Positions 12,263 through 26,710 of a DNA stretch of 64,000 bases are shown piece after piece. The stretch is taken from NCBI GenBank assembly GCA_030848705.1, contig JAUIZM010000023.1, forward strand, positions 1,798,001 to 1,862,000, in the 5' to 3' direction. This DNA is from Heracleum sosnowskyi (Eukaryota; Streptophyta; Magnoliopsida; Apiales; Apiaceae). The notes beneath the pieces were generated by a model. That model was not told the origin of the DNA. It saw only the letters and a list, made by a program, of their open reading frames with translations, and did no database searches. Both the position numbers and the translations under genes were made by a program. Position 1 is the first letter of the stretch. Each line of letters opens with the position of its first letter.

Positions 12263-15200
12263 GAGCAGTCCAGGCTTGAACTGGAGCAGATACCAGGGAA
12301 CGCCCGATTACGTATACCTCTGAAGGGATCTATACAAGGAAAACGGGGATAAATTGAAGCGGGTCGTTTTGAGGATATTTTCTCGTAGTTTGACCCTATG
12401 GGTTTATAGAATTGCAGTAAACTTCATTTGGAGCTGTCCGGACCTGAATTGGAGCATATACCAGTGGACGCCCGATTACGTATACCTCTTAAGGGATCTA
12501 TACAAGGAAAACGGGGATAAATTGAAGCGGGTCGTTTTGAGGATATTTTCTCGTAGTTTGACCCTATGGGTTTATAGAATTGCAATAAACTTCATTTGGA
12601 GCTGTCCGGACCTGAATTGGAGCAGATACCAGGGGACGCCCGATTACGTATACCTCTTAAGGGATCTATACATGGAAAACGGGGATAAATTGAAACGGGT
12701 CGTTTTGTGGATATTTTCTCGTAGTTTGACCCTATGGGTTTATAGAATTGCAAAAAACTTCATTTGGAACTGTCCGGACCTGAATTTGAGCAGATATCAG
12801 GGGACACCCGAATACGTATACCTCTGAAGGGAGCTATACAAGGAAAACGGGGATAAATTGAAGCGGGTCGTTTTGAGGATATTTTCTCGTAGTTTGACCC
12901 TATGGGTTTATAGAATTGCAGTAAACTTCAATTGGAGCTGTCCGGACCTGAATTGGAGCAGATACCAGGGAACGCCCGATTACGTATATCTCTTAAGGGA
13001 TCTATACAAGGAAAACGGGGATAAATTGAAGCCGGTCGTTTTGAGGATATTTTCTCGTAGTTTGACCCTATGGGTTTATAGAATTGCAGTAAACTTCATT
13101 TGGAGCTGTCCGGACCTGAATTGGAGCAGATACCAGGGGACGCCCGATTACGTATACCTCTTAAGGGATCTATACAAGGAAAACGGGGATAAATTGAAGC
13201 GGGTCGTTTTGAGGATATTTTCTCGTAGTTTGACCCTATGGGTTTATAGAATTGCAGTAAACTTCATTTGGAGCTGTCCGGACCTGAATTGGAGCAGATA
13301 CCAGGGGACGCCCGATTACGTATACCTCTTAAGGGATCTATACATGGAAAACGGGGATAAATTGAAGCGGGTCGTTTTGTGGATATTTTCTCGTAGTTTG
13401 ACCCTATGGGTTTACAGAATTGCAAAAAACTTCATTTGGAGCTGTCCGGACCTGAATTTGAGCAGATATCTGGGGACACCCGATTACGTATACCTCCGTA
13501 GGGAGCTATACAAGGAAAACGGGGATAAATTGAAGCGGGTCGTTTTGAGGATATTTTCTCGTAGTTTGACCCTATGGGTTTATAGAATTGCAGTAAACTT
13601 CATTTGGAGCTGTCCGGACCTGAATTGGAGCAGATACCAGGGGACGCCCGATTACGTATACCTCTTAAGGGATCTATACAAGGAAAACGGGGATAAATTA
13701 AAGCGGGTCGTTTTGAGGATATTTTCTCGTAGTTTGACCCTATGGGTTTATAGAATTGCAGTAAACTTCATTTGGAGCTGTCCGGACCTGAATTGGAGCA
13801 GATACCAGGGGACGCCCGATTACGTATATCTCTTAAGGGATCTATACAAGGAAAACGGGGATAAATTGAAGCGGGTCGTTTTGAGGATATTTTCTCGTAG
13901 TTTGACCCTATAGGTTTATAGAATTACAGTAAACTTCATTTGGAGCTGTCCGGACCTGAATTGGAGCAGATACCAGGGGACGCCCGATTACGTATATCTC
14001 TTAAGGGATCTATACAAGGAAAACGGGGATAAATTGAAGCGGGTCGTTTTGAGGATATTTTCTCGTAGTTTGACCCTATAGGTTTATAGAATTACAGTAA
14101 ACTTCATTTGGAGCTGTCCGGACCTGAATTGGAGCAGATACCAGGGGACGCCCGATTACGTATACCTCTTAAGGGATCTATACATGGAGAACGGGGATAA
14201 ATTGAAGCGGGTCGTTTTGTGGATATTTTCTCGTAGTTTGACCCTATGGGTTTATAGAATTGCAAAAAACATCATTTGGAGTAGTCCGGGCCTAAATTGG
14301 AGCAGATACCAGGGGTCGCCCGATTACGTATACATCTGAAGGGAGCTATACAAGGAAAATGAGGATAAATTGAAGCAGGTCGTTTTGAGGATATTTTCTC
14401 GTAGTTTGACCCTATGGGTTTATAGAATTGCAGTAAACTTCATTTGGAGCTGTCCGGACCCGAATTGGAGCAGATACCAGGGGACGCCCGATTACGTATA
14501 TCTTTTAAGGGATCTATACATGGAAAACGGGGATAAATTGAAGCGGGTCGTTTTGTGGGTATTTTCTAGTAGTTTGACCCTATGGGTTTATAGAATTGCA
14601 AAAAACATCATTTGGAGTAGTCCGGGCCTAAATTGGAGCAGATACCAGGGGTCGCCCGATTACGTATACCTCTTAAGGGAGCTATACAAGGAAAACGGGG
14701 ATAAATTGAAGCGGGTCGTTTTGTGGGTATTTTCTAGTAGTTTGACCCTATAGGTTTATAGAATTGGAAAAAACTTCATTTGGAGCAGTCCGGGCCTGAA
14801 TTGGAGCAGATACCAGGGGACGCCCGATTACGTATACCTCTTAAGGGATCTATACATGGAAAACGGGGATAAATTGAAGCGGGTCGTTTTGTGGATATTT
14901 TCTCGTAGTTTGACCCTATGGGTTTATAGAATTGCAAAAAACATCATTTGGAGTAGTCCGGGCCTAAATTGGAGCAGATACCAGGGGTCGCCCGATTACG
15001 TATACATCTGAAGGGAGCTATACAAGGAAAACGGGGATAAATTGAAGCGGGTCGTTTTGAGGATATTTTATCGTAGTTTGACCCTATGGGTTTATAGAAT
15101 TGCAATAAACTTCATTTGGAGCTGTCCGGACCTGAATTGGAGCAGATACCAGGGGACGCCCGATTACGTATATCTCTTAAGGGATCTATACATGGAAAAC

Positions 15201-16126
15201 GGGGATAAATTGAAGCGGGTCGTTTTGAGGATATTTTCTCGTAGTTTGACCCTATAGGTTTATAGAATTACAGTAAACTTCATTTGGAGCTTTCCGGACC
15301 TGAATTGGAGCAGATACCAGGGGACGCCCGATTACGTATACCTCTTAAGGGATCTATACATGGAAAACGGGGATAAATTGAAGCGGGTCGTTTTGTGGAT
15401 ATTTTCTCGTAGTTTGACCCTATGGGTTTATAGAATTGCAAAAAACATCATTTGGAGTAGTCCGGGCCTAAATTGGAGCAGATACCAGGGGTCGCCCGAT
15501 TACGTATACATCTGAAGGGAGCTATACAAGGAAAACGGGGATAAATTGAAGCGGGTCGTTTTGAGGATATTTTATCGTAGTTTGACCCTATGGGTTTATA
15601 GAATTGCAATAAACTTCATTTGGAGCTGTCCGGACCTGAATTGGAGCAGATACCAGGGGACGCCCGATTACGTATATCTCTTAAGGGATCTATACATGGA
15701 AAACGGGGATAAATTGAAGCGGGTCGTTTTGTGGGTATTTTCTAGTAGTTTGACCCTATGGGTTTATAGAATTGCAAAAAACATCATTTGGAGTAGTCCG
15801 GGCATAAATTGGAGCAGATACCAGGGGTCGCCCGATTACGTATACCTCTTAAGGGAGCTATACAAGGAAAACGGGGATAAATTGAAGCGGGTCGTTTTGT
15901 GGGTATTTTATAGTAGTTTGGCCCTATAGGTTTATAGAATTGCAAAAAACTTCATTTGGAGTAGTCCGGGCCTGAATTGGAGCAGATACCAGGGGACGCC
16001 CGATTACGTATACCTCTTAAGGGATCTATACATGGAAAACGGGGATAAATTGAAGCGGGTCGTTTTGTGGATATTTTCTCGTAGTTTGACCCTATGGGTT
16101 TATAGAATTGCAAAAAACTTCATTTG
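12263..16126 (+). repeat. HOR unit D, 23 monomers (16-mer core plus 7)
   Basis: The first 16 monomers (to about 14930) match unit F at an offset of exactly 7056 bp, 42 monomers. Both share private variants GAAGCCGGTC (13030, 20086), TGGAGAACGG (14184, 21240) and AATGAGGATAAA (near 14358 and 21414). A further seven monomers, about 14951-16126, carry ATTTTATCGTAG and GCTTTCCGG variants of the type also seen at 11.4-12.2 kb. They look like an inserted extra block (inference). Confidence 0.82.
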
Positions 16127-19100
16127 GAGCAGTCCAGGCTTGAACTGGAGCAGATACCAGGGAACGCCCGATTATGTATACCTCTGAAGGGATCTATACA
16201 AGGAAAACGGGGATAAATTGAAGCGGGTCGTTTTGTGGGTATTTTCTAGTAGTTTGACCCTATGGGTTTATAGAATTGCAAAAAACATCATTTGGAGTAG
16301 TCCGGGCATAAATTGGAGCAGATACCAGGGGTCGCCCGATTACGTATACCTCTTAAGGGAGCTATACAAGGAAAACGGGGATAAATTGAAGCGGGTCGTT
16401 TTGAGGATATTTTCTCGTAGTTTGACCCTATGGGTTTATAGAATTGCAATAAACTTCATTTGGAGCTGTCCGGACCTGAATTGGAGCAGATACCAGGGGA
16501 CGCCCGATTACGTATACCTCTTAAGGGATCTATACATGGAAAACGGGGATAAATTGAAACGGGTCGTTTTGTGGATATTTTCTCGTAGTTTGACCCTATG
16601 GGTTTATAGAATTGCAAAAAACTTCATTTGGAACTGTCCGGACCTGAATTTGAGCAGATATCAGGGGACACCCGAATACGTATACCTCTGAAGGGAGCTA
16701 TACAAGGAAAACGGGGATAAATTGAAGCGGGTCGTTTTGAGGATATTTTCTCGTAGTTTGACCCTATGGGTTTATAGAATTGCAGTAAACTTCAATTGGA
16801 GCTGTCCGGACCTGAATTGGAGCAGATACCAGGGAACACCCGATTACGTATATCTCTTAAGGGATCTATACAAGGAAAACGGGGATAAATTGAAGCGGGT
16901 CGTTTTGAGGATATTTTCTCGTAGTTTGACCCTATGGGTTTATAGAATTGCAGTAAACTTCATTTGGAGCTGTCCGGACCTGAATTGGAGCAGATACCAG
17001 GGGACGCCCGATTACGTATACCTCTTAAGGGATCTATACAAGGAAAACGGGGATAAATTGAAGCGGGTCGTTTTGAGGATATTTTCTCATAGTTTGACCC
17101 TATGGGTTTATAGAATTGCAGTAAACTTCATTTGGAGCTGTCCGGACCTGAATTGGAGCAGATACCAGGGGACGCCCGATTACGTATACCTCTTAAGGGA
17201 TCTATACATGGAAAACGGGGATAAATTGAAGCGGGTCGTTTTGTGGATATTTTCTCGTAGTTTGACCCTATGGGTTTACAGAATTGCAAAAAACTTCATT
17301 TGGAGCTGTCCGGACCTGAATTTGAGCAGATATCTGGGGACACCCGATTACGTATACCTTCGAAGGGAGCTATACAAGGAAAACGGGGATAAATTGAAGC
17401 GGGTCGTTTTGAGGATATTTTCTCATAGTTTGACCCTATGGGTTTATAGAATTGCAGTAAACTTCATTTGGAGCTGTCCGGACCTGAATTGGAGCAGATG
17501 CCAGGGGACGCCCGATTACGTATACCTCTTAAGGGATCTATACAAGGAAAACGGGGATAAATTAAAGCGGGTCGTTTTGAGGATATTTTCTCGTAGTTTG
17601 ACCCTATGGGTTTATAGAATTGCAGTAAACTTCATTTGGAGCTGTCCGGACCTGAATTGGAGCAGATACCAGGGGACGCCCGATTACGTATATCTCTTAA
17701 GGGATCTATACAAGGAAAACGGGGATAAATTGAAGCGGGTCGTTTTGAGGATATTTTCTCGTAGTTTGACCCTATAGGTTTATAGAATTACAGTAAACTT
17801 CATTTGGAGCTGTCCGGACCTGAATTGGAGCAGATACCAGGGGACGCCCGATTACGTATATCTCTTAAGGGATCTATACAAGGAAAACGGGGATAAATTG
17901 AAGCGGGTCGTTTTGAGGATATTTTCTCGTAGTTTGACCCTATAGGTTTATAGAATTACAGTAAACTTCATTTGGAGCTGTCCGGACCTGAATTGGAGCA
18001 GATACCAGGGGACGCCCGATTACGTATACCTCTTAAGGGATCTATACATGGAAAACGGGGATAAATTGAAGCGGGTCGTTTTGTGGATATTTTCTCGTAG
18101 TTTGACCCTATGGGTTTATAGAATTGCAAAAAACATCATTTGGAGTAGTCCGGGCCTAAATTGGAGCAGATACCAGGGGTCGCCCGATTACGTATACATC
18201 TGAAGGGAGCTATACAAGGAAAATGGGGATAAATTGAAGCAGGTCGTTTTGAGGATATTTTCTCGTAGTTTGACCCTATGGGTTTATAGAATTGCAATAA
18301 ACTTCATTTGGAGCTGTCCGGACCTGAATTGGAGCAGATACCAGGGGACGACCGATTACGTATATCTCTTAAGGGATCTATACATGGAAAACGGGGATAA
18401 ATTGAAGCGGGTCGTTTTGAGGATATTTTCTCGTAGTTTGACCCTATAGGTTTATAGAATTACAGTAAACTTCATTTGGAGCTTTCCGGACCTGAATTGG
18501 AGCAGATACCAGGGGACGCCCGATTACGTATACCTCTTAAGGGATCTATACATGGAAAACGGGGATAAATTGAAGCGGGTCGTTTTGTGGATATTTTCTC
18601 GTAGTTTGACCCTATGGGTTTATAGAATTGCAAAAAACATCATTTGGAGTAGTCCGGGCCTAAATTGGAGCAGATACCAGGGGTCGCCCGATTACGTATA
18701 CATCTGAAGGGAGCTATACAAGGAAAACGGGGATAAATTGAAGCGGGTCGTTTTGAGGATATTTTATCGTAGTTTGACCCTATGGGTTTATAGAATTGCA
18801 ATAAACTTCATTTGGAGCTGTCCGGACCTGAATTGGAGCAGATACCAGGGGACGCCCGATTACGTATATCTCTTAAGGGATCTATACATGGAAAACGGGG
18901 ATAAATTGAAGCGGGTCGTTTTGTGGGTATTTTCTAGTAGTTTGACCCTATGGGTTTATAGAATTGCAAAAAACATCATTTGGAGTAGTCCGGGCCTAAA
19001 TTGGAGCAGATACCAGGGGTCGCCCGATTACGTATACCTCTTAAGGGAGCTATACAAGGAAAACGGGGATAAATTGAAGCGGGTCGTTTTGTGGGTATTT

Positions 19101-19318
19101 TATAGTAGTTTGGCCCTATAGGTTTATAGAATTGCAAAAAACTCCATTTGGAGCAGTCCGGGCCTGAATTGGAGCAGATACCAGGGGACGCCCGATTACG
19201 TATACCTCTTAAGGGATCTATACATGGAAAACGGGGATAAATTGAAGCGGGTCGTTTTGTGGATATTTTCTCGTAGTTTGACCCTATGGGTTTATAGAAT
19301 TGCAAAAAACTTCATTTG
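16127..19318 (+). repeat. HOR unit E, 19 monomers (3192 bp)
   Basis: It opens with CAGGCTTGAAC. Its second monomer is the GTGGGTATTTTCTAGTAG type rather than the usual CATATACCAGTGG type, so the head of the unit has been replaced. It shares CTTCGAAGGG (17359; 10471 in unit C, offset 6888 bp or 41 monomers) and the TCTCATAG variant with unit C. It keeps the monomer that unit C lacks. The GCTTTCCGG monomer at 18479 lies 7056 bp after its partner at 11423. Confidence 0.8.
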
Positions 19319-22006
19319 GAGCAGTCCAGGCTTGAACTGGAGCAGATACCAGGGAACGCCCGATTACGTATACCTCTGAAGGGATCTATACAAGGAAAAC
19401 GGGGATAAATTGAAGCGGGTCGTTTTGAGGATATTTTCTCGTAGTTTGACCCTATGGGTTTATAGAATTGCAGTAAACTTCATTTGGAGCTGTCCGGACC
19501 TGAATTGGAGCATATACCAGTGCACGCCCGATTACGTATACCTCTTAAGGGATCTATACAAGGAAAACGGGGATAAATTGAAGCGGGTCGTTTTGAGGAT
19601 ATTTTCTCGTAGTTTGACCCTATGGGTTTATAGAATTGCAATAAACTTCATTTGGAGCTGTCCGGACCTGAATTGGAGCAGATACCAGGGGACGCCCGAT
19701 TACGTATACCTCTTAAGGGATCTATACATGGAAAACGGGGATAAATTGAAACGGGTCGTTTTGTGGATATTTTCTCGTAGTTTGACCCTATGGGTTTATA
19801 GAATTGCAAAAAACTTCATTTGGAACTGTCCGGACCTGAATTTGAGCAGATATCAGGGGACACCCGAATACGTATACCTCTGAAGGGAGCTATACAAGGA
19901 AAACGGGGATAAATTGAAGCGGGTCGTTTTGAGGATATTTTCTCGTAGTTTGACCCTATGGGTTTATAGAATTGCAGTAAACTTCAATTGGAGCTGTCCG
20001 GACCTGAATTGGAGCAGATACCAGGGAACGCCCGATTACGTATATCTCTTAAGGGATCTATACAAGGAAAACGGGGATAAATTGAAGCCGGTCGTTTTGA
20101 GGATATTTTCTCGTAGTTTGACCCTATGGGTTTATAGAATTGCAGTAAACTTCATTTGGAGCTGTCCGGACCTGAATTGGAGCAGATACCAGGGGACGCC
20201 CGATTACGTATACCTCTTAAGGGATCTATACAAGGAAAACGGGGATAAATTGAAGCGGGTCGTTTTGAGGATATTTTCTCGTAGTTTGACCCTATGGGTT
20301 TATAGAATTGCAGTAAACTTCATTTGGAGCTGTCCGGACCTGAATTGGAGCAGATACCAGGGGACGCCCGATTACGTATACCTCTTAAGGGATCTATACA
20401 TGGAAAACGGGGATAAATTGAAGCGGGTCGTTTTGTGGATATTTTCTCGTAGTTTGACCCTATGGGTTTACAGAATTGCAAAAAACTTCATTTGGAGCTG
20501 TCCGGACCTGAATTTGAGCAGATATCTGGGGACACCCGATTACGTATACCTCCGTAGGGAGCTATACAAGGAAAACGGGGATAAATTGAAGCGGGTCGTT
20601 TTGAGGATATTTTCTCGTAGTTTGACCCTATGGGTTTATAGAATTGCAGTAAACTTCATTTGGAGCTGTCCGGACCTGAATTGGAGCAGATACCAGGGGA
20701 CGCCCGATTACGTATACCTCTTAAGGGATCTATACAAGGAAAACGGGGATAAATTAAAGCGGGTCGTTTTGAGGATATTTTCTCGTAGTTTGACCCTATG
20801 GGTTTATAGAATTGCAGTAAACTTCATTTGGAGCTGTCCGGACCTGAATTGGAGCAGATACCAGGGGACGCCCGATTACGTATATCTCTTAAGGGATCTA
20901 TACAAGGAAAACGGGGATAAATTGAAGCGGGTCGTTTTGAGGATATTTTCTCGTAGTTTGACCCTATAGGTTTATAGAATTACAGTAAACTTCATTTGGA
21001 GCTGTCCGGACCTGAATTGGAGCAGATACCAGGGGACGCCCGATTACGTATATCTCTTAAGGGATCTATACAAGGAAAACGGGGATAAATTGAAGCGGGT
21101 CGTTTTGAGGATATTTTCTCGTAGTTTGACCCTATAGGTTTATAGAATTACAGTAAACTTCATTTGGAGCTGTCCGGACCTGAATTGGAGCAGATACCAG
21201 GGGACGCCCGATTACGTATACCTCTTAAGGGATCTATACATGGAGAACGGGGATAAATTGAAGCGGGTCGTTTTGTGGATATTTTCTCGTAGTTTGACCC
21301 TATGGGTTTATAGAATTGCAAAAAACATCATTTGGAGTAGTCCGGGCCTAAATTGGAGCAGATACCAGGGGTCGCCCGATTACGTATACATCTGAAGGGA
21401 GCTATACAAGGAAAATGAGGATAAATTGAAGCAGGTCGTTTTGAGGATATTTTCTCGTAGTTTGACCCTATGGGTTTATAGAATTGCAGTAAACTTCATT
21501 TGGAGCTGTCCGGACCCGAATTGGAGCAGATACCAGGGGACGCCCGATTACGTATATCTTTTAAGGGATCTATACATGGAAAACGGGGATAAATTGAAGC
21601 GGGTCGTTTTGTGGGTATTTTCTAGTAGTTTGACCCTATGGGTTTATAGAATTGCAAAAAACATCATTTGGAGTAGTCCGGGCCTAAATTGGAGCAGATA
21701 CCAGGGGTCGCCCGATTACGTATACCTCTTAAGGGAGCTATACAAGGAAAACGGGGATAAATTGAAGCGGGTCGTTTTGTGGGTATTTTCTAGTAGTTTG
21801 ACCCTATAGGTTTATAGAATTGGAAAAAACTTCATTTGGAGCAGTCCGGGCCTGAATTGGAGCAGATACCAGGGGACGCCCGATTACGTATACCTCTTAA
21901 GGGATCTATACATGGAAAACGGGGATAAATTGAAGCGGGTCGTTTTGTGGATATTTTCTCGTAGTTTGACCCTATGGGTTTATAGAATTGCAAAAAACTT
22001 CATTTG
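19319..22006 (+). repeat. HOR unit F, canonical 16 monomers (2688 bp)
   Basis: This is a canonical 16-monomer unit. In order after the CAGGCTTGAAC monomer come a CATATACCAGTG monomer, a CAATAAAC monomer, a GGAACTGTCC monomer ending in CTCTGAAGG, then a TTCAATTGGAGC monomer. Two majority-type monomers, a TACATGG monomer, a TATCTGGGG monomer and two or three TATAGG monomers follow. The unit closes with GAGAACGG, ACATCATTTGGAGTAG, GAAGCAGG and GTGGGTATTTT types. It has a private GTGCACGCCC change near 19521 and otherwise follows unit D closely. Confidence 0.85.
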
Positions 22007-24694
22007 GAGCAGTCCAGGCTTGAACTGGAGCAGATACCAGGGAACGCCCGATTACGTATACCTCTGAAGGGATCTATACAAGGAAAACGGGGATAAATTG
22101 AAGCGGGTCGTTTTGAGGATATTTTCTCGTAGTTTGACCCTATGGGTTTATAGAATTGCAGTAAACTTCATTTGGAGCTGTCCGGACCTGAATTGGAGCA
22201 TATACCAGTGGACGCCCGATTACGTATACCTCTTAAGGGATCTATACAAGGAAAACGGGGATAAATTGAAGCGGGTCGTTTTGAGGATATTTTCTCGTAG
22301 TTTGACCCTATGGGTTTATAGAATTGCAATAAACTTCATTTGGAGCTGTCCGGACCTGAATTGGAGCAGATACCAGGGGACGCCCGATTACGTATACCTC
22401 TTAAGGGATCTATACATGGAAAACGGGGATAAATTGAAACGGGTCGTTTTGTGGATATTTTCTCGTAGTTTGACCCTATGGGTTTATAGAATTGCAAAAA
22501 ACTTCATTTGGAACTGTCCGGACCTGAATTTGAGCAGATATCAGGGGACACCCGATTACGTATACCTCTGAAGGGAGCTATACAAGGAAAACGGGAATAA
22601 ATTGAAGCGGGTCGTTTTGAGGATATTTTCTCGTAGTTTGACCCTATGGGTTTATAGAATTGCAGTAAACTTCAATTGGAGCTGTCCGGACCTGATTTGG
22701 AGCAGATACCAGGGAACGCCCGATTACGTATATCTCTTAAGGGATCTATACAAGGAAAACGGGGATAAATTGAAGCGGGTCGTTTTGAGGATATTTTCTC
22801 GTAGTTTGACCCTATGGGTTTATAGAATTGCAGTAAACTTCATTTGGAGCTGTCCGGACCTGAATTGGAGCAGATACCAGGGGACGCCCGATTACGTATA
22901 CCTCTTAAGGGATCTATACAAGGAAAACGGGGATAAATTGAAGCGGGTCGTTTTGAGGATATTTTCTCGTAGTTTGACCCTATGGGTTTATAGAATTGCA
23001 GTAAACTTCATTTGGAGCTGTCCGGACCTGAATTGGAGCAGATACCAGGGGACGCCCGATTACGTATACCTCTTAAGGGATCTATACATGGAAAACGGGG
23101 ATAAATTGAAGCGGGTCGTTTTGTGGATATTTTCTCGTAGTTTGACCCTATGGGTTTACAGAATTGCAAAAAACTTCATTTGGAGCTGTCCGGACCTGAA
23201 TTTGAGCAGATATCTGGGGACACCCGATTACGTATACCTCCGTAGGGAGCTATACAAGGAAAACGGGGATAAATTGAAGCGGGTCGTTTTGAGGATATTT
23301 TCTCGTAGTTTGACCCTATGGGTTTATAGAATTGCAGTAAACTTCATTTGGAGCTGTCCGGACCTGAATTGGAGCAGATATCAGGGGACGCCCGATTACG
23401 TATACCTCTTAAGGGATCTATACAAGGAAAACGGGGATAAATTAAAGCGGGTCGTTTTGAGGATATTTTCTCGTAGTTTGACCCTATGGGTTTATAGAAT
23501 TGCAGTAAACTTCATTTGGAGCTGTCCGGACCTGAATTGGAGCAGATACCAGGGGACGCCCGATTACGTATATCTCTTAAGGGATCTATACAAGGAAAAC
23601 GGGGATAAATTGAAGCGGGTCGTTTTGAGGATATTTTCTCGTAGTTTGACCCTATAGGTTTATAGAATTACAGTAAACTTCATTTGGAGCTGTCCGGACC
23701 TGAATTGGAGCAGATACCAGGGGACGTCCGATTACGTATATCTCTTAAGGGATCTATACAAGGAAAACGGGGATAAATTGAAGCGGGTCGTTTTGAGGAT
23801 ATTTTCTCGTAGTTTGACCCTATAGGTTTATAGAATTACAGTAAACTTCATTTGGAGCTGTCCGGACCTGAATTGGAGCAGATACCAGGGGACGCCCGAT
23901 TACGTATACCTCTTAAGGGATCTATACATGGAGAACGGGGATAAATTGAAGCGGGTCGTTTTGTGGATATTTTCTCGTAGTTTGACCCTATGGGTTTATA
24001 GAATTGCAAAAAACATCATTTGGAGTAGTCCGGGCCTAAATTGGAGCAGATACCAGGGGTCGCCCGATTACGTATACATCTGAAGGGAGCTATACAAGGA
24101 AAATGAGGATAAATTGAAGCAGGTCGTTTTGAGGATATTTTCTCATAGTTTGACCCTATGGGTTTATAGAATTGCAGTAAACTTCATTTGGAGCTGTCCG
24201 GACCCGAATTGGAGCAGATACCAGGGGACGCCCGATTACGTATATCTTTTAAGGGATCTATACATGGAAAACGGGGATAAATTGAAGCGGGTCGTTTTGT
24301 GGGTATTTTCTAGTAGTTTGACCCTATGGGTTTATAGAATTGCAAAAAACATCATTTGGAGTAGTCCGGGCCTAAATTGGAGCAGATACCAGGGGTCGCC
24401 CGATTACGTATACCTCTTAAGGGAGCTATACAAGGAAAACGGGGATAAATTGAAGCGGGTCGTTTTGTGGGCATTTTCTAGTAGTTTGACCCTATAGGTT
24501 TATAGAATTGGAAAAAACTTCATTTGGAGCAGTCCGGGCCTGAATTGGAGCAGATACCAGGGGACGCCCGATTACGTATACCTCTTAAGGGATCTATACA
24601 TGGAAAACGGGGATAAATTGAAGCGGGTCGTTTTGTGGATATTTTCTCGTAGTTTGACCCTATGGGTTTATAGAATTGCAAAAAACTTCATTTG
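22007..24694 (+). repeat. HOR unit G, canonical 16 monomers (2688 bp)
   Basis: It has the same monomer order as unit F, with its own markers: ACGGGAATAAATT (22591), CCTGATTTGG (near 22691), GACGTCCG (near 23725) and GTGGGCATTTT (near 24469). All four reappear in unit I but not in unit H between them. Two TATAGG monomers near 23.65 and 23.82 kb and the CTCTGAAGG monomers break the long reading frame. Confidence 0.85.
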
Positions 24695-26710
24695 GAGCAG
24701 TCCAGGCTTGAACTGGAGCAGATACCAGGGAACGCCCGATTACGTATACCTCTGAAGGGATCTATACAAGGAAAACGGGGATAAATTGAAGCGGGTCGTT
24801 TTGAGGATATTTTCTCGTAGTTTGACCCTATGGGTTTATAGAATTGCAGTAAACTTCATTTGGAGCTGTCCGGACCTGAATTGGAGCATATACCAGTGGA
24901 CGCCCGATTACGTATACCTCTTAAGGGATCTATACAAGGAAAACGGGGATAAATTGAAGCGGGTCGTTTTGAGGATATTTTCTCGTAGTTTGACCCTATG
25001 GGTTTATAGAATTGCAGTAAACTTCAATTGGAGCTGTCCGGACCTGAATTGGAGCAGATACCAGGGAACGCCCGATTACGTATATCTCTTAAGGGATCTA
25101 TACAAGGAAAACGGTGATAAATTGAAGCGGGTCGTTTTGAGGATATTTTCTCGTAGTTTGACCCTATGGGTTTATAGAATTGCAGTAAACTTCATTTGGA
25201 GCTGTCCGGACCTGAATTGGAGCAGATACCAGGGGACGCCCGATTACGTATACCTCTTAAGGGATCTATACAAGGAAAACGGGGATAAATTGAAGCGGGT
25301 CGTTTTGAGGATATTTTCTCGTAGTTTGACCCTATGGGTTTATAGAATTGCAGTAAACTTCATTTGGAGCTGTCCGGACCTGAATTGGAGCAGATACCAG
25401 GGGACGCCCGATTACGTATACCTCTTAAGGGATCTATACATGGAAAACGGGGATAAATTGAAGCGGGTCGTTTTGTGGATATTTTCTCGTAGTTTGACCC
25501 TATGGGTTTACAGAATTGCAAAAAACTTCATTTGGAGCTGTCCGGACCTGAATTTGAGCAGATATCTGGGGACACCCGATTACGTATACCTCCGTAGGGA
25601 GCTATACAAGGAAAACGGGGATAAATTGAAGCGGGTCGTTTTGAGGATATTTTCTCGTAGTTTGACCCTATGGGTTTATAGAATTGCAGTAAACTTCATT
25701 TGGAGCTGTCCGGACCTGAATTGGAGCAGATACCAGGGGACGCCCGATTACGTATACCTCTTAAGGGATCTATACAAGGAAAACGGGGATAAATTAAAGC
25801 GGGTCGTTTTGAGGATATTTTCTCGTAGTTTGACCCTATGGGTTTATAGAATTGCAGTAAACTTCATTTGGAGCTGTCCGGACCTGAATTGGAGCAGATA
25901 CCAGGGGACGCCCGATTACGTATATCTCTTAAGGGATCTATACAAGGAAAACGGGGATAAATTGAAGCGGGTCATTTTGAGGATATTTTCTCGTAGTTTG
26001 ACCCTATAGGTTTATAGAATTACAGTAAACTTCATTTGGAGCTGTCCGGACCTGAATTGGAGCAGATACCAGGGGACGCCCGATTACGTATATCTCTTAA
26101 GGGATCTATACAAGGAAAACGGGGATAAATTGAAGCAGGTCGTTTTGAGGATATTTTCTCGTAGTTTGACCCTATGGGTTTATAGAATTGCAGTAAACTT
26201 CATTTGGAGCTGTCCGGACCCGAATTGGAGCAGATACCAGGGGACGCCCGATTACGTATATCTTTTAAGGGATCTATACATGGAAAACGGGGATAAATTG
26301 AAGCGGGTCGTTTTGTGGGTATTTTCTAGTAGTTTGACCCTATGGGTTTATAGAATTGCAAAAAACATCATTTGGAGTAGTCCGGGCCTAAATTGGAGCA
26401 GATACCAGGGGTCGCCCGATTACGTATACCTCTTAAGGGAGCTATACAAGGAAAACGGGGATAAATTGAAGCGGGTCGTTTTGTGGGTATTTTCTAGTAG
26501 TTTGACCCTATAGGTTTATAGAATTGGAAAAAACTTCATTTGGAGCAGTCCGGGCCTGAATTGGAGCAGATACCAGGGGACGCCCGATTACGTATACCTC
26601 TTAAGGGATCTATACATGGAAAACGGGGATAAATTGAAGCGGGTCGTTTTGTGGATATTTTCTCGTAGTTTGACCCTATGGGTTTATAGAATTGCAAAAA
26701 ACTTCATTTG
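24695..26710 (+). repeat. HOR unit H, 12 monomers, four monomers lost
   Basis: Relative to the 16-monomer order this unit lacks two monomers after the CATATACCAGTGG monomer: the CAATAAAC type and the GGAACTGTCC type. It lacks two more before the GAAGCAGG monomer at about 26130: the GAGAACGG and ACATCATT types. The junctions keep the 168-bp phase exactly. Loss of the CTCTGAAGG monomer fuses the open frame into a 407-codon stretch at 24786-26009, which shows that ORF length here just follows monomer deletion. Confidence 0.83.

Noticed and set aside
18976..19305. Reverse-strand ORF of 109 codons
   Set aside because: It is the antisense of two monomers that happen to lack antisense stops. Nothing distinguishes it from the neighbouring satellite.
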